Source: JBOFCO01 sp051646105 (GTDB lineage: Bacteria > Pseudomonadota > Alphaproteobacteria > Rhodobacterales > Rhodobacteraceae). From it: a stretch of DNA of 6,580 bases. The notes below the pieces were generated by a model. That model made no database searches. It had not been told where the DNA came from and was given only the letters and a program-made list of their open reading frames with translations. Of this stretch, positions 1 to 6,451 are shown one piece after another; positions within the stretch are counted from its first letter, which is position 1, and each line of letters begins with the position of its first letter. A program made the position numbers and the translations under genes. The stretch is taken from NCBI GenBank assembly GCA_051646105.1, contig JBOFCO010000087.1, positions 1-6,580 on the forward strand, written 5' to 3'.

Positions 1-1257
1 TGTGACCGTGACCGTGATTGGTTGGCCATGCGGGGTGGTGTTTTCGAAGCTCAACACGGTACCAGTGCTTTTGCCGACGACCAGATCGAGATCGCCGTCG
101 CCGTCCAGATCGGCGAGTGTCGGGGTGCTGAAGGAACCCACATCAATTCCGTTGAACGGGTTGTTTGCCCCGGTCTGTTCGGTGAATACACCGCCCGCAT
201 TGGTCCAAACCCTGACTGTGCCTGCCCGAGTTCCCACGACGAGATCGAGATCGCCGTCGCCGTCCAGATCGGCAAAACTGGGCGCGCTGTAGCTGTCGAC
301 ATCTATCCCGGCGAACGGATTGGCGGTGCCGATCTGTGCGGCGAAGACACCACCTGTATTGGTCCAGACCCGGAGCGTGCCGTCGGCCGCACCCGAAACC
401 AGATCGAGATCACCGTTGCCGTCCAGATCGGCGAATGCCGGGGCGCTGAATAACCCTACATCAATCCCGTTGAACGGATTGGCGGCCCCGGTCTGTTCGG
501 TGAACACATGATTGGCATTGGTCCAGTACTTCAGCGTGCCCTGCCCGTCACCGACAACCAGATCGAGATCGCCATCTCCGTCCAGATCGGCAAAGGTGGG
601 TGTGCTGTAGCCTCCCGCATCAATCCCGTTGAGCGGATTGGCGGTGCCGATCAGTTCGGTGAACACACCGTCGGTGTTGGTCCAAACCCTGAGCACGCCA
701 AGCTTCTCGCCCACGACCAGATCGAGGTCACCGTCGCCATCCAGATCGGCGAATGTCGGGGCGCTGTATTGACCAACATCAATCGCGCCCAACGGGTTGG
801 CAGCCCCTGTCAGCGGTGCAAAGCTGGTCGGAAAGAAGAAGTCTTCACCCGCCGCATCCGTCACGTTCAGCACCAGCGTCCGGTCTGCCGTGGGCGTGTC
901 GCTGCTGTTGGCGTAAGTCAGGTTCTGGATCAGCGCGTCGATTGCCGCTGACGTGGCTGCCGCGTTGAAGGTGATGGTCAGCGTTGTGCCAGCGCCGCCA
1001 GCAAGTGTGCCGATCACAACACCACCATAGGTCACATTCGCGCCCGACAGACCAATCTGACCCGCTGCGGTGCCCTGGTTGCGCACTGAGACACTATCTT
1101 CGGCCAAAAGGCCCGAGAGCGTCAGACTGCCGCCGCTGAAGTTCCCTTCGGCATCCGCAAACACCACATCAGCATCCAGCAGCTGCGGCGTCGCGTTCAC
1201 CGTATTCTCGGCAAACGTGATCGAAGGCGCAAAGCCTGTCAGCGTCGGCGCGTCGTT
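1..1257 (-). repeat. Super-module B: second cadherin-like domain plus five FG-GAP repeats
   Basis: Second copy of the module, starting at NDAPTLTGFAP (residue 419) and reaching the window edge at PITVTVT. The same linker string joined copy A to copy B (ACA codon at 1264 in A, at 1 in B, a period of 1263 bp or 421 residues). A third copy or another cadherin-like domain is therefore expected just outside the window. Confidence 0.87.
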
Positions 1258-2511
1258 CTCGGCTGTGACCGTGACGGTGATCGGCCCAACTCGGGGCGTG
1301 GTGTTTCCATAGCTGCTCAGGGTGCCGTAGAGATCGCCCACGACGAGATCGAGATCGCCATCGCCATCCAGATCGGTGAACGTCGGGGCGGATCGGTACA
1401 GCCCACTAGTCTCTCCCAACGGATTGGCGGTCCCGGTCAGTTCGCTGAACACGCCAGCGTCATTGGTCCAGACCCGGAGCGGGCCGCCGGACGCACCCGA
1501 AACCAGATCGAGATCGCCGTCGCCATCCAGATCGGCAAAGGTGGGGGAGCTGTATTGAACCACAGCAATCCCGTTGAACGGGTTATTGAACCCGGTCTGT
1601 TGTGTGAACACGCCACTGGCATTGGCCCAGACCCGGAGCGTTCCGTCACTCGCCCCGACAACCAGATCGAGATCGCCGTCGCCATCCAGATCGGCGAATG
1701 CCGGTGTGCTGCCGGAACCCACGTCAAACCCATTGAATGGATTGTTTGTCCCGGTCTGTTCGGTGAAGCCACCAGTGCCTTTGGTCCAGACCCGGAGCGT
1801 GCCGTTGCCCGCACCCGCAACCAGATCGAGATCACCGTCGCGATCCAGATCGGCGAATGTCGGTCTGCTGTCTATACCCACATCAATCCCGTTGAAGGGG
1901 TTTACGGCCGCTGCGCTGAACACACCGGCGGCATTGGTCCAGACCCGGAGCGTGCCGTCTTGTGCACCCACAACCAGATCGAGATCGCCATCGCCATCCA
2001 GATCGGAGAATGTAGGGGTGCTTATGGTACCCACGGTAATCCCGCTGAACGGATTGGCGGCCCCGGCCAGCCGTGCAAAGCTGGTCGTAGTGAGGTCTTC
2101 ACCAGCCGCATCCGTCACGTTCAGCACCAGAGTCCGGTCTGCCGTGGGCGTGTCACTGACATTGGCATAGGTCAGGTTCTGGATCAGCGCGTCGATGGCC
2201 GCTGAAGTCGCCGCTGCGTTGAAGGTGATGGTCAGCGTCGTGCCAGCGCCGCCAGCCAGCGTGCCGATCACATCACCGCCATAGGTCACATTCGCACCCG
2301 ACAATCCGATCTGCCCGGCTCCGGTGCCCTCATTGCGCACCGAGACACTGTCTTCAGCCAAGAGGCCCGACAGCGTCAGGTTGCCGCCGTTGAAGTCCCC
2401 CTCAGCATCCGTGAAAACCACGCTGGCATCCAGCAGTTGCGGGGTGCTATTGACGGAATTTTCAGCAAAAACAACGGCAGGGCTAAAGCCTGTAAGGACG
2501 GGTGCGGTCAA
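1..2511 (-). CDS. Giant VCBS/FG-GAP and cadherin-like repeat protein, N-terminal 837 codons (3' end outside window)
   Basis: Probable secreted or cell-surface adhesin or matrix protein; function inferred from domain type only. The reading frame is open from 2535 to position 1, following an in-frame TAA at 2536-2538. Residues 1-140 form a cadherin-like beta domain (FAEN near 15-18; VRN-GTGAGQIGLSGANVTYGG in its middle). Five FG-GAP/VCBS repeats follow, with the calcium-loop motif DLDGDGDLDL starting at residues 170, 221, 274, 327 and 380. A linker ITVTVTAENDAP leads to a second cadherin-like domain (419-557) and five more repeats (589, 642, 695, 748, 801). The repeats share GTLRVWTN and NPFNGIDVG. 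The only plausible start is TTG at 2511-2509, 6 nt after AGGAG; no in-frame ATG or GTG lies between the stop and the conserved domain. There is no signal peptide, so type I secretion with a C-terminal signal beyond the window is likely, but that signal is not seen. Long open frames on the plus strand here are shadows of the repeats. Confidence 0.9.
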   Translation of the reverse strand, partial: MTAPVLTGFSPAVVFAENSVNSTPQLLDASVVFTDAEGDFNGGNLTLSGLLAEDSVSVRNEGTGAGQIGLSGANVTYGGDVIGTLAGGAGTTLTITFNAAATSAAIDALIQNLTYANVSDTPTADRTLVLNVTDAAGEDLTTTSFARLAGAANPFSGITVGTISTPTFSDLDGDGDLDLVVGAQDGTLRVWTNAAGVFSAAAVNPFNGIDVGIDSRPTFADLDRDGDLDLVAGAGNGTLRVWTKGTGGFTEQTGTNNPFNGFDVGSGSTPAFADLDGDGDLDLVVGASDGTLRVWANASGVFTQQTGFNNPFNGIAVVQYSSPTFADLDGDGDLDLVSGASGGPLRVWTNDAGVFSELTGTANPLGETSGLYRSAPTFTDLDGDGDLDLVVGDLYGTLSSYGNTTPRVGPITVTVTAENDAPTLTGFAPSITFAENTVNATPQLLDADVVFADAEGNFSGGSLTLSGLLAEDSVSVRNQGTAAGQIGLSGANVTYGGVVIGTLAGGAGTTLTITFNAAATSAAIDALIQNLTYANSSDTPTADRTLVLNVTDAAGEDFFFPTSFAPLTGAANPLGAIDVGQYSAPTFADLDGDGDLDLVVGEKLGVLRVWTNTDGVFTELIGTANPLNGIDAGGYSTPTFADLDGDGDLDLVVGDGQGTLKYWTNANHVFTEQTGAANPFNGIDVGLFSAPAFADLDGNGDLDLVSGAADGTLRVWTNTGGVFAAQIGTANPFAGIDVDSYSAPSFADLDGDGDLDLVVGTRAGTVRVWTNAGGVFTEQTGANNPFNGIDVGSFSTPTLADLDGDGDLDLVVGKSTGTVLSFENTTPHGQPITVTVT
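43..822 (-). repeat. FG-GAP/VCBS array 2: five repeats with an exact 53-residue period
   Basis: The five Asp-loop motifs are spaced exactly 53 residues (159 bp) apart. The third has Asn for the central Asp (DLDGNGDLDL, residue 699). The array ends with GTVLSFENTTP, the ending expected of this repeat family, then the ITVTVT linker. Confidence 0.88.
1258..2511 (-). repeat. Super-module A: cadherin-like domain plus five FG-GAP repeats (418 residues)
   Basis: First copy of a large in-frame duplication inside the VCBS protein. It begins at the start codon (TAPVLTGFSP) and ends where the second copy begins with NDAPTLTGFAP. It is three residues shorter than copy B. Two of these are missing between its first and second FG-GAP repeats, where the motif spacing is 51 rather than 53. 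DNA identity to copy B is high in the cadherin-like part, roughly 90 percent by eye over the stretch ending near 2100. Confidence 0.88.
1315..2079 (-). repeat. FG-GAP/VCBS array 1: five repeats of ~53 residues
   Basis: Each unit reads approximately NPFNGIDVG, then PTFADLDGDGDLDLVVG, then GTLRVWTN and GVFTEQTG. The Asp-rich loop resembles the calcium-binding loop of integrin-alpha FG-GAP blades. The second unit has Arg in place of Gly (DLDRDGDLDL, residue 224). The last unit ends in GTLSSYGNTTP and leads into the ITVTVTAEN linker. Confidence 0.88.
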
Positions 2512-2520
2512 AATCTGCTC
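2509..2520 (-). promoter_or_regulatory. Ribosome binding site and TTG start of the VCBS protein
   Basis: On the minus strand AGGAG is followed by six bases and then TTG. This site decides the start because the frame is closed by TAA eight codons upstream and has no ATG or GTG until residue 31, which lies inside the conserved domain. An out-of-frame ATG at 2533-2531 opens a 16-codon frame ending in TAG at 2485-2483. That frame overlaps the TTG start; it is probably chance, but could couple or limit initiation. Confidence 0.65.
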
Positions 2521-2541
2521 CTGTTGGTCGCATTGTTATTC

Positions 2542-2560
2542 GCATTTTGGCAGCATTTTG
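2542..2560. repeat. Phased 8-bp direct repeat upstream of the VCBS gene
   Basis: GCATTTTG occurs at 2542-2549 and again at 2553-2560, an 11-bp period or about one helical turn. A shorter relative (GCATTG) lies at 2530-2535. The placement 20-50 bp before the VCBS start codon would suit a regulator site or leader element, but no known consensus was recognised. Confidence 0.35.
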
Positions 2561-2620
2561 CGGAAACGCGATTTTTCTGGATGCCAGAGAACCGAAAGGC
2601 CGGGAAAAATGGATTGAATT

Positions 2621-2637
2621 ATTGACCTCGCGTCAAT
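2621..2637. promoter_or_regulatory. Inverted repeat ATTGAC-N5-GTCAAT in the divergent intergenic region (possible operator)
   Basis: Perfect 6-bp arms are separated by CTCGC. The repeat lies in the most AT-rich part of the region between the divergent VCBS and TIGR03032 genes. Each arm also contains TTGAC, a sigma70 -35-like hexamer on each strand, but I could not find a good -10 at the right distance on either strand. It may be a transcription factor half-site pair or chance. Confidence 0.35.
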
Positions 2638-2798
2638 TCCTCAGGAGAAGTGACATATTCGCACCATATCTTGTGGTCAGCCCGCCATCCGCTGGAAGGC
2701 ATAGCGGCCCGCGCGTTGACTTTCCCCGGAACGCGCTGCCAAACCTTGGCGGAATGCCGGCCGCGACCGGCATCAGGGCAACGCGAAAAGGCAATGAC

Positions 2799-3902
2799 AT
2801 GGTTGATGGACCCGCACCCGGAACCCCGGCGAAATCCGGACCCATCCTGCTCACCTCGCAGGGCTTTGCGGGCTGGCTGGGGGACAACGGCTGTTCCGTT
2901 GCGCTGACCACCTATCAGGCCGGGCGGCTGTTCCTGATCGGGCGCAAAGCGGACGGAACCCTGCGCGCGCATGAGCGGCTGATCGAGCAGTGTCAGGGCC
3001 TGTGGACCGATGGACAAAGCCTGTGGGCCAGCGGGCAGTATGCGCTGTGGAGGTTTGCGAATGATCTGGCAGGCCCGCTGCCCAACGGCGTCGACCGCCG
3101 CTTTGTGCCGCGCGAGGGGCGGATCACCGGGCAGATTGACGTGCATGACATCGGCGTCGGCGATCTGGGCCAGTTTGGCCTGTCAGGCAGCGGCCCGGTC
3201 TTTGTGAACACCGCCTTCAATTGTCTGGCCACTGTCAGCGACACGGCAAGCTTCCGCCCGCTCTGGCAGCCCCCCTTCATCAGCCAGATGGTGGCCGAGG
3301 ACCGCTGCCACCTGAACGGGATGGCCATGGACGGCACAAGGGCCGCCTATGTCAGTGCGGTCAGCCGCTCGGACGTGGCCGATGGCTGGCGCGAACGGCG
3401 GCGGGATGGCGGGGTGGTGCTGGATGTGGCATCGGGCGAGGCGGTGGCCACGGGCTTCTCGATGCCGCATTCGCCACGGCTCTATGACGGCAGGCTCTGG
3501 GTGCTGAACTCCGGCCACGGCGAGTTGTGCACGATTGACCCGGCCAGCGGCACTGTCGCCCCGGTCGCCTTCCTGCCCGGCTATGCCCGGGGCCTCGCCT
3601 TTATCGGGCGCTTCGCCGTGATCGGCCTGTCGCGCCCCCGGCGGAACCAGACCTTCGAAGGACTGGCGCTGCAGGACAACCTCGCCGCCAAAGACACCGC
3701 CCCGCGCTGCGGCCTGCTGATCGTCGATATCGACACCGGGCGGCATGTCGAATGGCTGCGCTTTGAGCACACGATCGACGAGCTATACGACGTCGCCATC
3801 CTGCCCGGCATCCGCCAGCCCGAAGCCATCGGCTTCCGCGGCGACGCGATCAGGCAGGCGGTCCAGGTCGAAGACATGGGGGGTGCACCCGGGGCGGTCT
3901 GA
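2799..3902 (+). CDS. TIGR03032 family protein, function unknown, predicted beta-propeller-like
   Basis: Recognised from family-typical blocks, numbered from the chosen start: TTYQAGRLFLIG (37-48), FNCLATVS then RPLWQPPFIS and EDRCHLNGMA (about 140-175), MPHSPRLYDGRLWVLNSG (222-239), LPGYARGLAF and GLSRPR (276-281), and IVDIDTGR with IDELYDV near the C-terminus. The alternating short beta-strand pattern suggests a propeller, which is an inference. No enzymatic motif was recognised. There is no signal peptide or membrane segment, so it is probably cytoplasmic. The 367-residue length suits the family. ATG at 2799 was chosen because AAAAGG lies 7 nt upstream and the family blocks begin about 20 residues later. 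ATG at 2754 would add 15 residues and is possible; the frame stays open further upstream, but that part is not family-like. Divergent from the VCBS gene, convergent with dctP. Confidence 0.85.
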   Translation: MVDGPAPGTPAKSGPILLTSQGFAGWLGDNGCSVALTTYQAGRLFLIGRKADGTLRAHERLIEQCQGLWTDGQSLWASGQYALWRFANDLAGPLPNGVDRRFVPREGRITGQIDVHDIGVGDLGQFGLSGSGPVFVNTAFNCLATVSDTASFRPLWQPPFISQMVAEDRCHLNGMAMDGTRAAYVSAVSRSDVADGWRERRRDGGVVLDVASGEAVATGFSMPHSPRLYDGRLWVLNSGHGELCTIDPASGTVAPVAFLPGYARGLAFIGRFAVIGLSRPRRNQTFEGLALQDNLAAKDTAPRCGLLIVDIDTGRHVEWLRFEHTIDELYDVAILPGIRQPEAIGFRGDAIRQAVQVEDMGGAPGAV

Positions 3903-4099
3903 ATGCGTCGGTGGAAATCGCCCGCGAAGAAGGCGTTGCTGATGACGAACGTGTCATTTCCGCCCGCAGAATTTCGCGCTTTGGCGGGACGGCCAGCACA
4001 GCCGACTTGCTCTTCCGCAAACATACCGGAACGCTCTGGCCCGCCCTTTTCAGGAGCGAGCCAGATGTAACATCGTCGCGTATGGCCATCAAACAAGGG
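3903..4099. other. Convergent gap between the TIGR03032 gene and dctP, no gene supported
   Basis: Both flanking genes end here. Only weak foldback structures are visible: TCTGGC at 4035-4040 with GCCAGA at 4060-4065, overlapping an alternative CGCTC/GAGCG pair. Neither has a clear T-tract. A 4-bp stem GGGC-N4-GCCC at 4097-4108 overlaps the dctP stop codon, with TTGTTT following on the minus strand, and is too short to call a terminator. Open frames crossing this gap lack family features. Confidence 0.5.
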
Positions 4100-5104
4100 C
4101 TACTGCCCGCGGGCCTTTGCCAACTCGCTTTGAACCGTCTCCCAGACGGAAGCGTCAAGCGTATCGATCACAGCCTGAGAGATTGGTGCGGCAATGTCGC
4201 GCAGCTTCTGGATTTCCTCAGGCGCCATGATCGTCACTTCCATGCCAAGGCCCTTCAGCTCTTCCAAGGCCTTCGTGGAGGTCGCGCGGGTGTCCTCGCG
4301 TTCAAAGGCGCGCGAGGCGATGGCCGCGTCCATCAGGATCTTCTGTTCTTCGGCTGAAAGGCCATCCCACCACGTCTTGCTGACCAGCACGATCCAAGGG
4401 CTGTAGACGTGGTTGGTGATCGTCAGGTACTTCTGCACTTCGTAAAACTTGGATGACAGGATGGTCGAATAGGGGTTTTCCTGCCCGTCTACAGCGCCGG
4501 TTTCCAGTGCCGTGAACAGCTCGGAAAATGGCATCGGCACTGCGTTTGCCCCCGCTGCCACGAACATGTCGAGGTAGACCTGGTTCTGCATCACCCGCAG
4601 CTTGACCCCCGTCAGGTCAGCTGCCGTGACGATCGGCTGCTTGTTGTTGGTCAGGTTGCGGAAGCCGTTTTCCCAGTAGACCAGACCGACAAGGCCGTGT
4701 TCCGGCAACGTGTCGATGACCATCGTGCCCGCAGGACCGTCAAGCACCGCATCGGCCTCGGCCTCGTTCGCAAAGAGGAAAGGGATGTCCCACGCCGCAA
4801 ACGCCGGAGCTGTGCCGACAAGGGTGGCGGTGGAGCCGACCATCATTTCTTGCGCGCCACCGGCGAGCGCCGCCTGCATCTGCACGTCCGAGCCAAGCAC
4901 TGCGGCGCCAAAGCCCTTCACAGTGATCCTGCCTTCGGACAGCCTTGCGACCTCTTCTGCGAAGAAGTTCACTGCGCGGCCTTGGTTGCTGTCTTCGTTC
5001 AGGCCATAGCCGAAGCGGACGATACGCTCCTGCACCTGGGCCATCGCACTGCTGCAGCTGAGGATAAGAGCAAGGGCAAGGGCACCGATACCTGTCTTGG
5101 TCAT
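4100..5104 (-). CDS. dctP: TRAP transporter periplasmic solute-binding protein, DctP family
   Basis: Periplasmic receptor of a tripartite ATP-independent (TRAP) importer. It binds an organic anion, usually a carboxylate, and delivers it to the DctQ-DctM membrane complex. The 334 residues are typical of the family. The N-terminal signal peptide has a hydrophobic core LALALIL and an AMA-Q cleavage site after residue 22. Cys17 makes a poor lipobox, so a soluble protein is favoured. Family signatures include LTGVKLRVMQN (164-174), where Arg170 matches the conserved arginine that pairs with the substrate carboxylate, then PMPFSELFTALETGAVDGQEN (190-210). The ATG at 5104-5102 has a strong GGAGGAG site 7 nt upstream. 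The gene is last in the order dctQ-dctM-dctP, 72 nt after dctM. The substrate is not deducible: no catabolic or regulatory genes are in view. Confidence 0.94.
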   Translation of the reverse strand: MTKTGIGALALALILSCSSAMAQVQERIVRFGYGLNEDSNQGRAVNFFAEEVARLSEGRITVKGFGAAVLGSDVQMQAALAGGAQEMMVGSTATLVGTAPAFAAWDIPFLFANEAEADAVLDGPAGTMVIDTLPEHGLVGLVYWENGFRNLTNNKQPIVTAADLTGVKLRVMQNQVYLDMFVAAGANAVPMPFSELFTALETGAVDGQENPYSTILSSKFYEVQKYLTITNHVYSPWIVLVSKTWWDGLSAEEQKILMDAAIASRAFEREDTRATSTKALEELKGLGMEVTIMAPEEIQKLRDIAAPISQAVIDTLDASVWETVQSELAKARGQ

Positions 5105-5111
5105 TGGAAGT

Positions 5112-5118
5112 CTCCTCC
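5112..5118 (-). promoter_or_regulatory. Strong Shine-Dalgarno site of dctP
   Basis: GGAGGAG on the minus strand, 7 nt before the ATG. It is a near-perfect match to the anti-SD and directly abuts the repeated 16-mer at 5116-5131. This fits high translation of the binding protein relative to the permease. Confidence 0.75.
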
Positions 5119-5131
5119 GTTGTGCCCCGGC
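5116..5131 (-). repeat. 16-mer direct repeat, copy next to the dctP ribosome binding site
   Basis: TCCGTTGTGCCCCGGC on the plus strand differs at two of 16 positions from the copy at 5162-5177, 46 bp away. The flanking sequence is not shared, so this is not a simple tandem duplication. It overlaps the first bases of the SD. Confidence 0.55.
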
Positions 5132-5137
5132 CCCATC

Positions 5138-5173
5138 GGGCGCAAGGCGGTTAAAGGCAGTTCTGTTGCGCCC
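5138..5173 (-). promoter_or_regulatory. Intercistronic stem-loop between dctM and dctP
   Basis: On the minus strand GGGCGCAA (5173-5166) pairs perfectly with TTGCGCCC (5145-5138) across a 20-nt loop. It starts about 4 nt after the dctM stop codon. No U-tract follows, so it is not a classic terminator. A 3'-end-protecting or processing stem that sets differential expression of permease and binding protein, as known in other binding-protein operons, is the likelier role. That role is inferred. Confidence 0.55.
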
Positions 5174-5177
5174 CGGC
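5162..5177 (-). repeat. 16-mer direct repeat, copy at the dctM stop codon
   Basis: TCTGTTGCGCCCCGGC on the plus strand, partner of the copy at 5116-5131. It supplies the 5' arm of the 8-bp stem at 5138-5173 and ends on the last base of the dctM stop codon. Confidence 0.55.
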
Positions 5178-6451
5178 TAATGCCAGGACGCGGGAACGGT
5201 GATCAGTTCGGGAAAAATGATGAAAAGGGTCAGCAGGGCGGTATAGGCGAGGATGTAGGGCCAGACGCCGCGAATGACGTCTTCAAGGCGGATGCGGGCA
5301 ATCCCGGCAACGACATTCAGGACAGTCCCGACAGGGGGTGTCAAAAGCCCGACGGCACCGACAAGCACGAACATCACGCCAAAGTAGACCGGGTCGATGC
5401 CCGCCTTGGCGGCGATCGGGGCAAGGACCGGGCCAAGGATCAGGATCGTCGGTGTCAGGTCCAGTGCAGTGCCGACGAGGGTCAGAAGTATGACGATGGC
5501 GGCCATCAACAGCCTGGGTTGGTCGAGTATCGGCTCCAGCAGGGCAATCACCTGGTTCGGCAGATCGGCAAGCGTGATCATGTACGAGGTGTAAAGCGCT
5601 GCCGCGACAAGGAACATCACGATGGCCGTTGTTTTGGCGGCACAGATGAAGATCCGCGGCAGGTCCGCCGGACGGATGCCGCGATAGACGAACATGCCGA
5701 CAAAAAGTGCATAGACGGCAGCGACCACTGCGGCTTCGGTAGGGGTGAACAGGCCAAAGCGCATGCCCCCGATAATGATGACTGGCATGACCAGCGCCCA
5801 GAGCGCGTCCACGACAGCACGGCCACGCATCGACCACGGCTGGCGCTGCGCGGTGGCCTGGGTCTGGTCGCGCGACAGATGTCTCCACGTCAGGACGAGC
5901 GTGACGGCCATCATCAGGCCGGGTGCGATGCCGGCCATGAAAAGCTGGGTGATCGAGACGTTGGTGGCGACGCCATAAATGATAAAGGCCATCGACGGCG
6001 GAATGATCGGCGCGGTGATCCCGGCCGAGGCGATCAGGCCGCTGGACTTTGCCATGTCGTAGCCGTTGGCCTTCATCATCGGGATCAGGATTGCCGCGAC
6101 AGCCGCCGTATCGGCTATGGCCGACCCGGACACGCTGGCGACCAGAACGGCCGCCCCGATGCCAACATAGCCAAGCCCGCCGCGCAGATGGCCGACGAAA
6201 GACACGGCAAGATCGACGATACGCTTCGAGATGCCGCCCGCGTTCATCAGTTCCCCCGCCAGAAGGAAGAAGGGGACCGCCATAAGCGGAAAATTGTCGG
6301 CCCCGGCCAGCAGGTTCTGTGCCAGAAGCTGACTGTCGAAAAAGCTGAGATGCGCCATGAGGGCCACGCCCGTCAGGATAAGCGCAAAGGCGATGGGCAT
6401 GCCGATGGCCATGAGGCCGAGAAGCACGCCAAGGAAGATGAGGATGCTCAT
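5177..6451 (-). CDS. dctM: TRAP transporter large permease subunit, DctM family
   Basis: Multi-spanning inner-membrane subunit forming the sodium-coupled transport pathway of the TRAP importer. The 424 residues match the usual ~425-430. It is hydrophobic throughout, with about 11-12 predicted membrane segments. Family motifs in order: FFLLAGELMNAGGISKRI (near 60-77), VSGSAIADTAAVAAILIP (near 107-124), ITAPIIPPSMAFIIYG (near 145-160), FGLFTPTEAAVVAAVYAL (near 230-250), GTALDLTPTILILGPVLAPI (near 330-350) and GLLTPPVGTVLNVVAG (near 370-385). The ATG at 6451-6449 overlaps the dctQ stop (ATGA), and GAGGAG lies 8 nt upstream inside dctQ, so translational coupling is likely. The stop is TAG at 5179-5177. 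No frameshift or truncation was seen. Confidence 0.95.
   Translation of the reverse strand: MSILIFLGVLLGLMAIGMPIAFALILTGVALMAHLSFFDSQLLAQNLLAGADNFPLMAVPFFLLAGELMNAGGISKRIVDLAVSFVGHLRGGLGYVGIGAAVLVASVSGSAIADTAAVAAILIPMMKANGYDMAKSSGLIASAGITAPIIPPSMAFIIYGVATNVSITQLFMAGIAPGLMMAVTLVLTWRHLSRDQTQATAQRQPWSMRGRAVVDALWALVMPVIIIGGMRFGLFTPTEAAVVAAVYALFVGMFVYRGIRPADLPRIFICAAKTTAIVMFLVAAALYTSYMITLADLPNQVIALLEPILDQPRLLMAAIVILLTLVGTALDLTPTILILGPVLAPIAAKAGIDPVYFGVMFVLVGAVGLLTPPVGTVLNVVAGIARIRLEDVIRGVWPYILAYTALLTLFIIFPELITVPASWH

Noticed and set aside
1555..2205. Long plus-strand open frames (also at 22-453 and 508-951) with repeated QIEIAVAVQIGE
   Set aside because: They are exact antisense shadows of the DLDGDGDLDL repeats. 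The minus frame has recognisable domains and stays open over the whole 2.5 kb, so it is the coding one.
1..2511. CRISPR-like array suggested by short repeats about 159 bp apart
   Set aside because: The units are coding, in frame, 159 bp long and degenerate at synonymous positions. They lack the short identical repeats and unique 30-40 bp spacers of CRISPR.
2650..2907. Plus-strand GTG frame with AGGAGAA directly before it
   Set aside because: The SD-to-start spacing is too short, the product has no family character, and it overlaps the TIGR03032 gene in another frame.
3890..3987. Minus-strand frame containing GGNDTFVIS, resembling an RTX calcium-binding nonapeptide, in the gap after the TIGR03032 gene
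   Set aside because: It is a single isolated match without neighbouring nonapeptides. It has no convincing start or RBS and runs on as antisense of the TIGR03032 C-terminus.
4035..4065. Possible bidirectional terminator between the TIGR03032 gene and dctP
   Set aside because: The arms are only 5-6 bp with a long loop, compete with another pairing, and are not followed by a T-tract on either strand.
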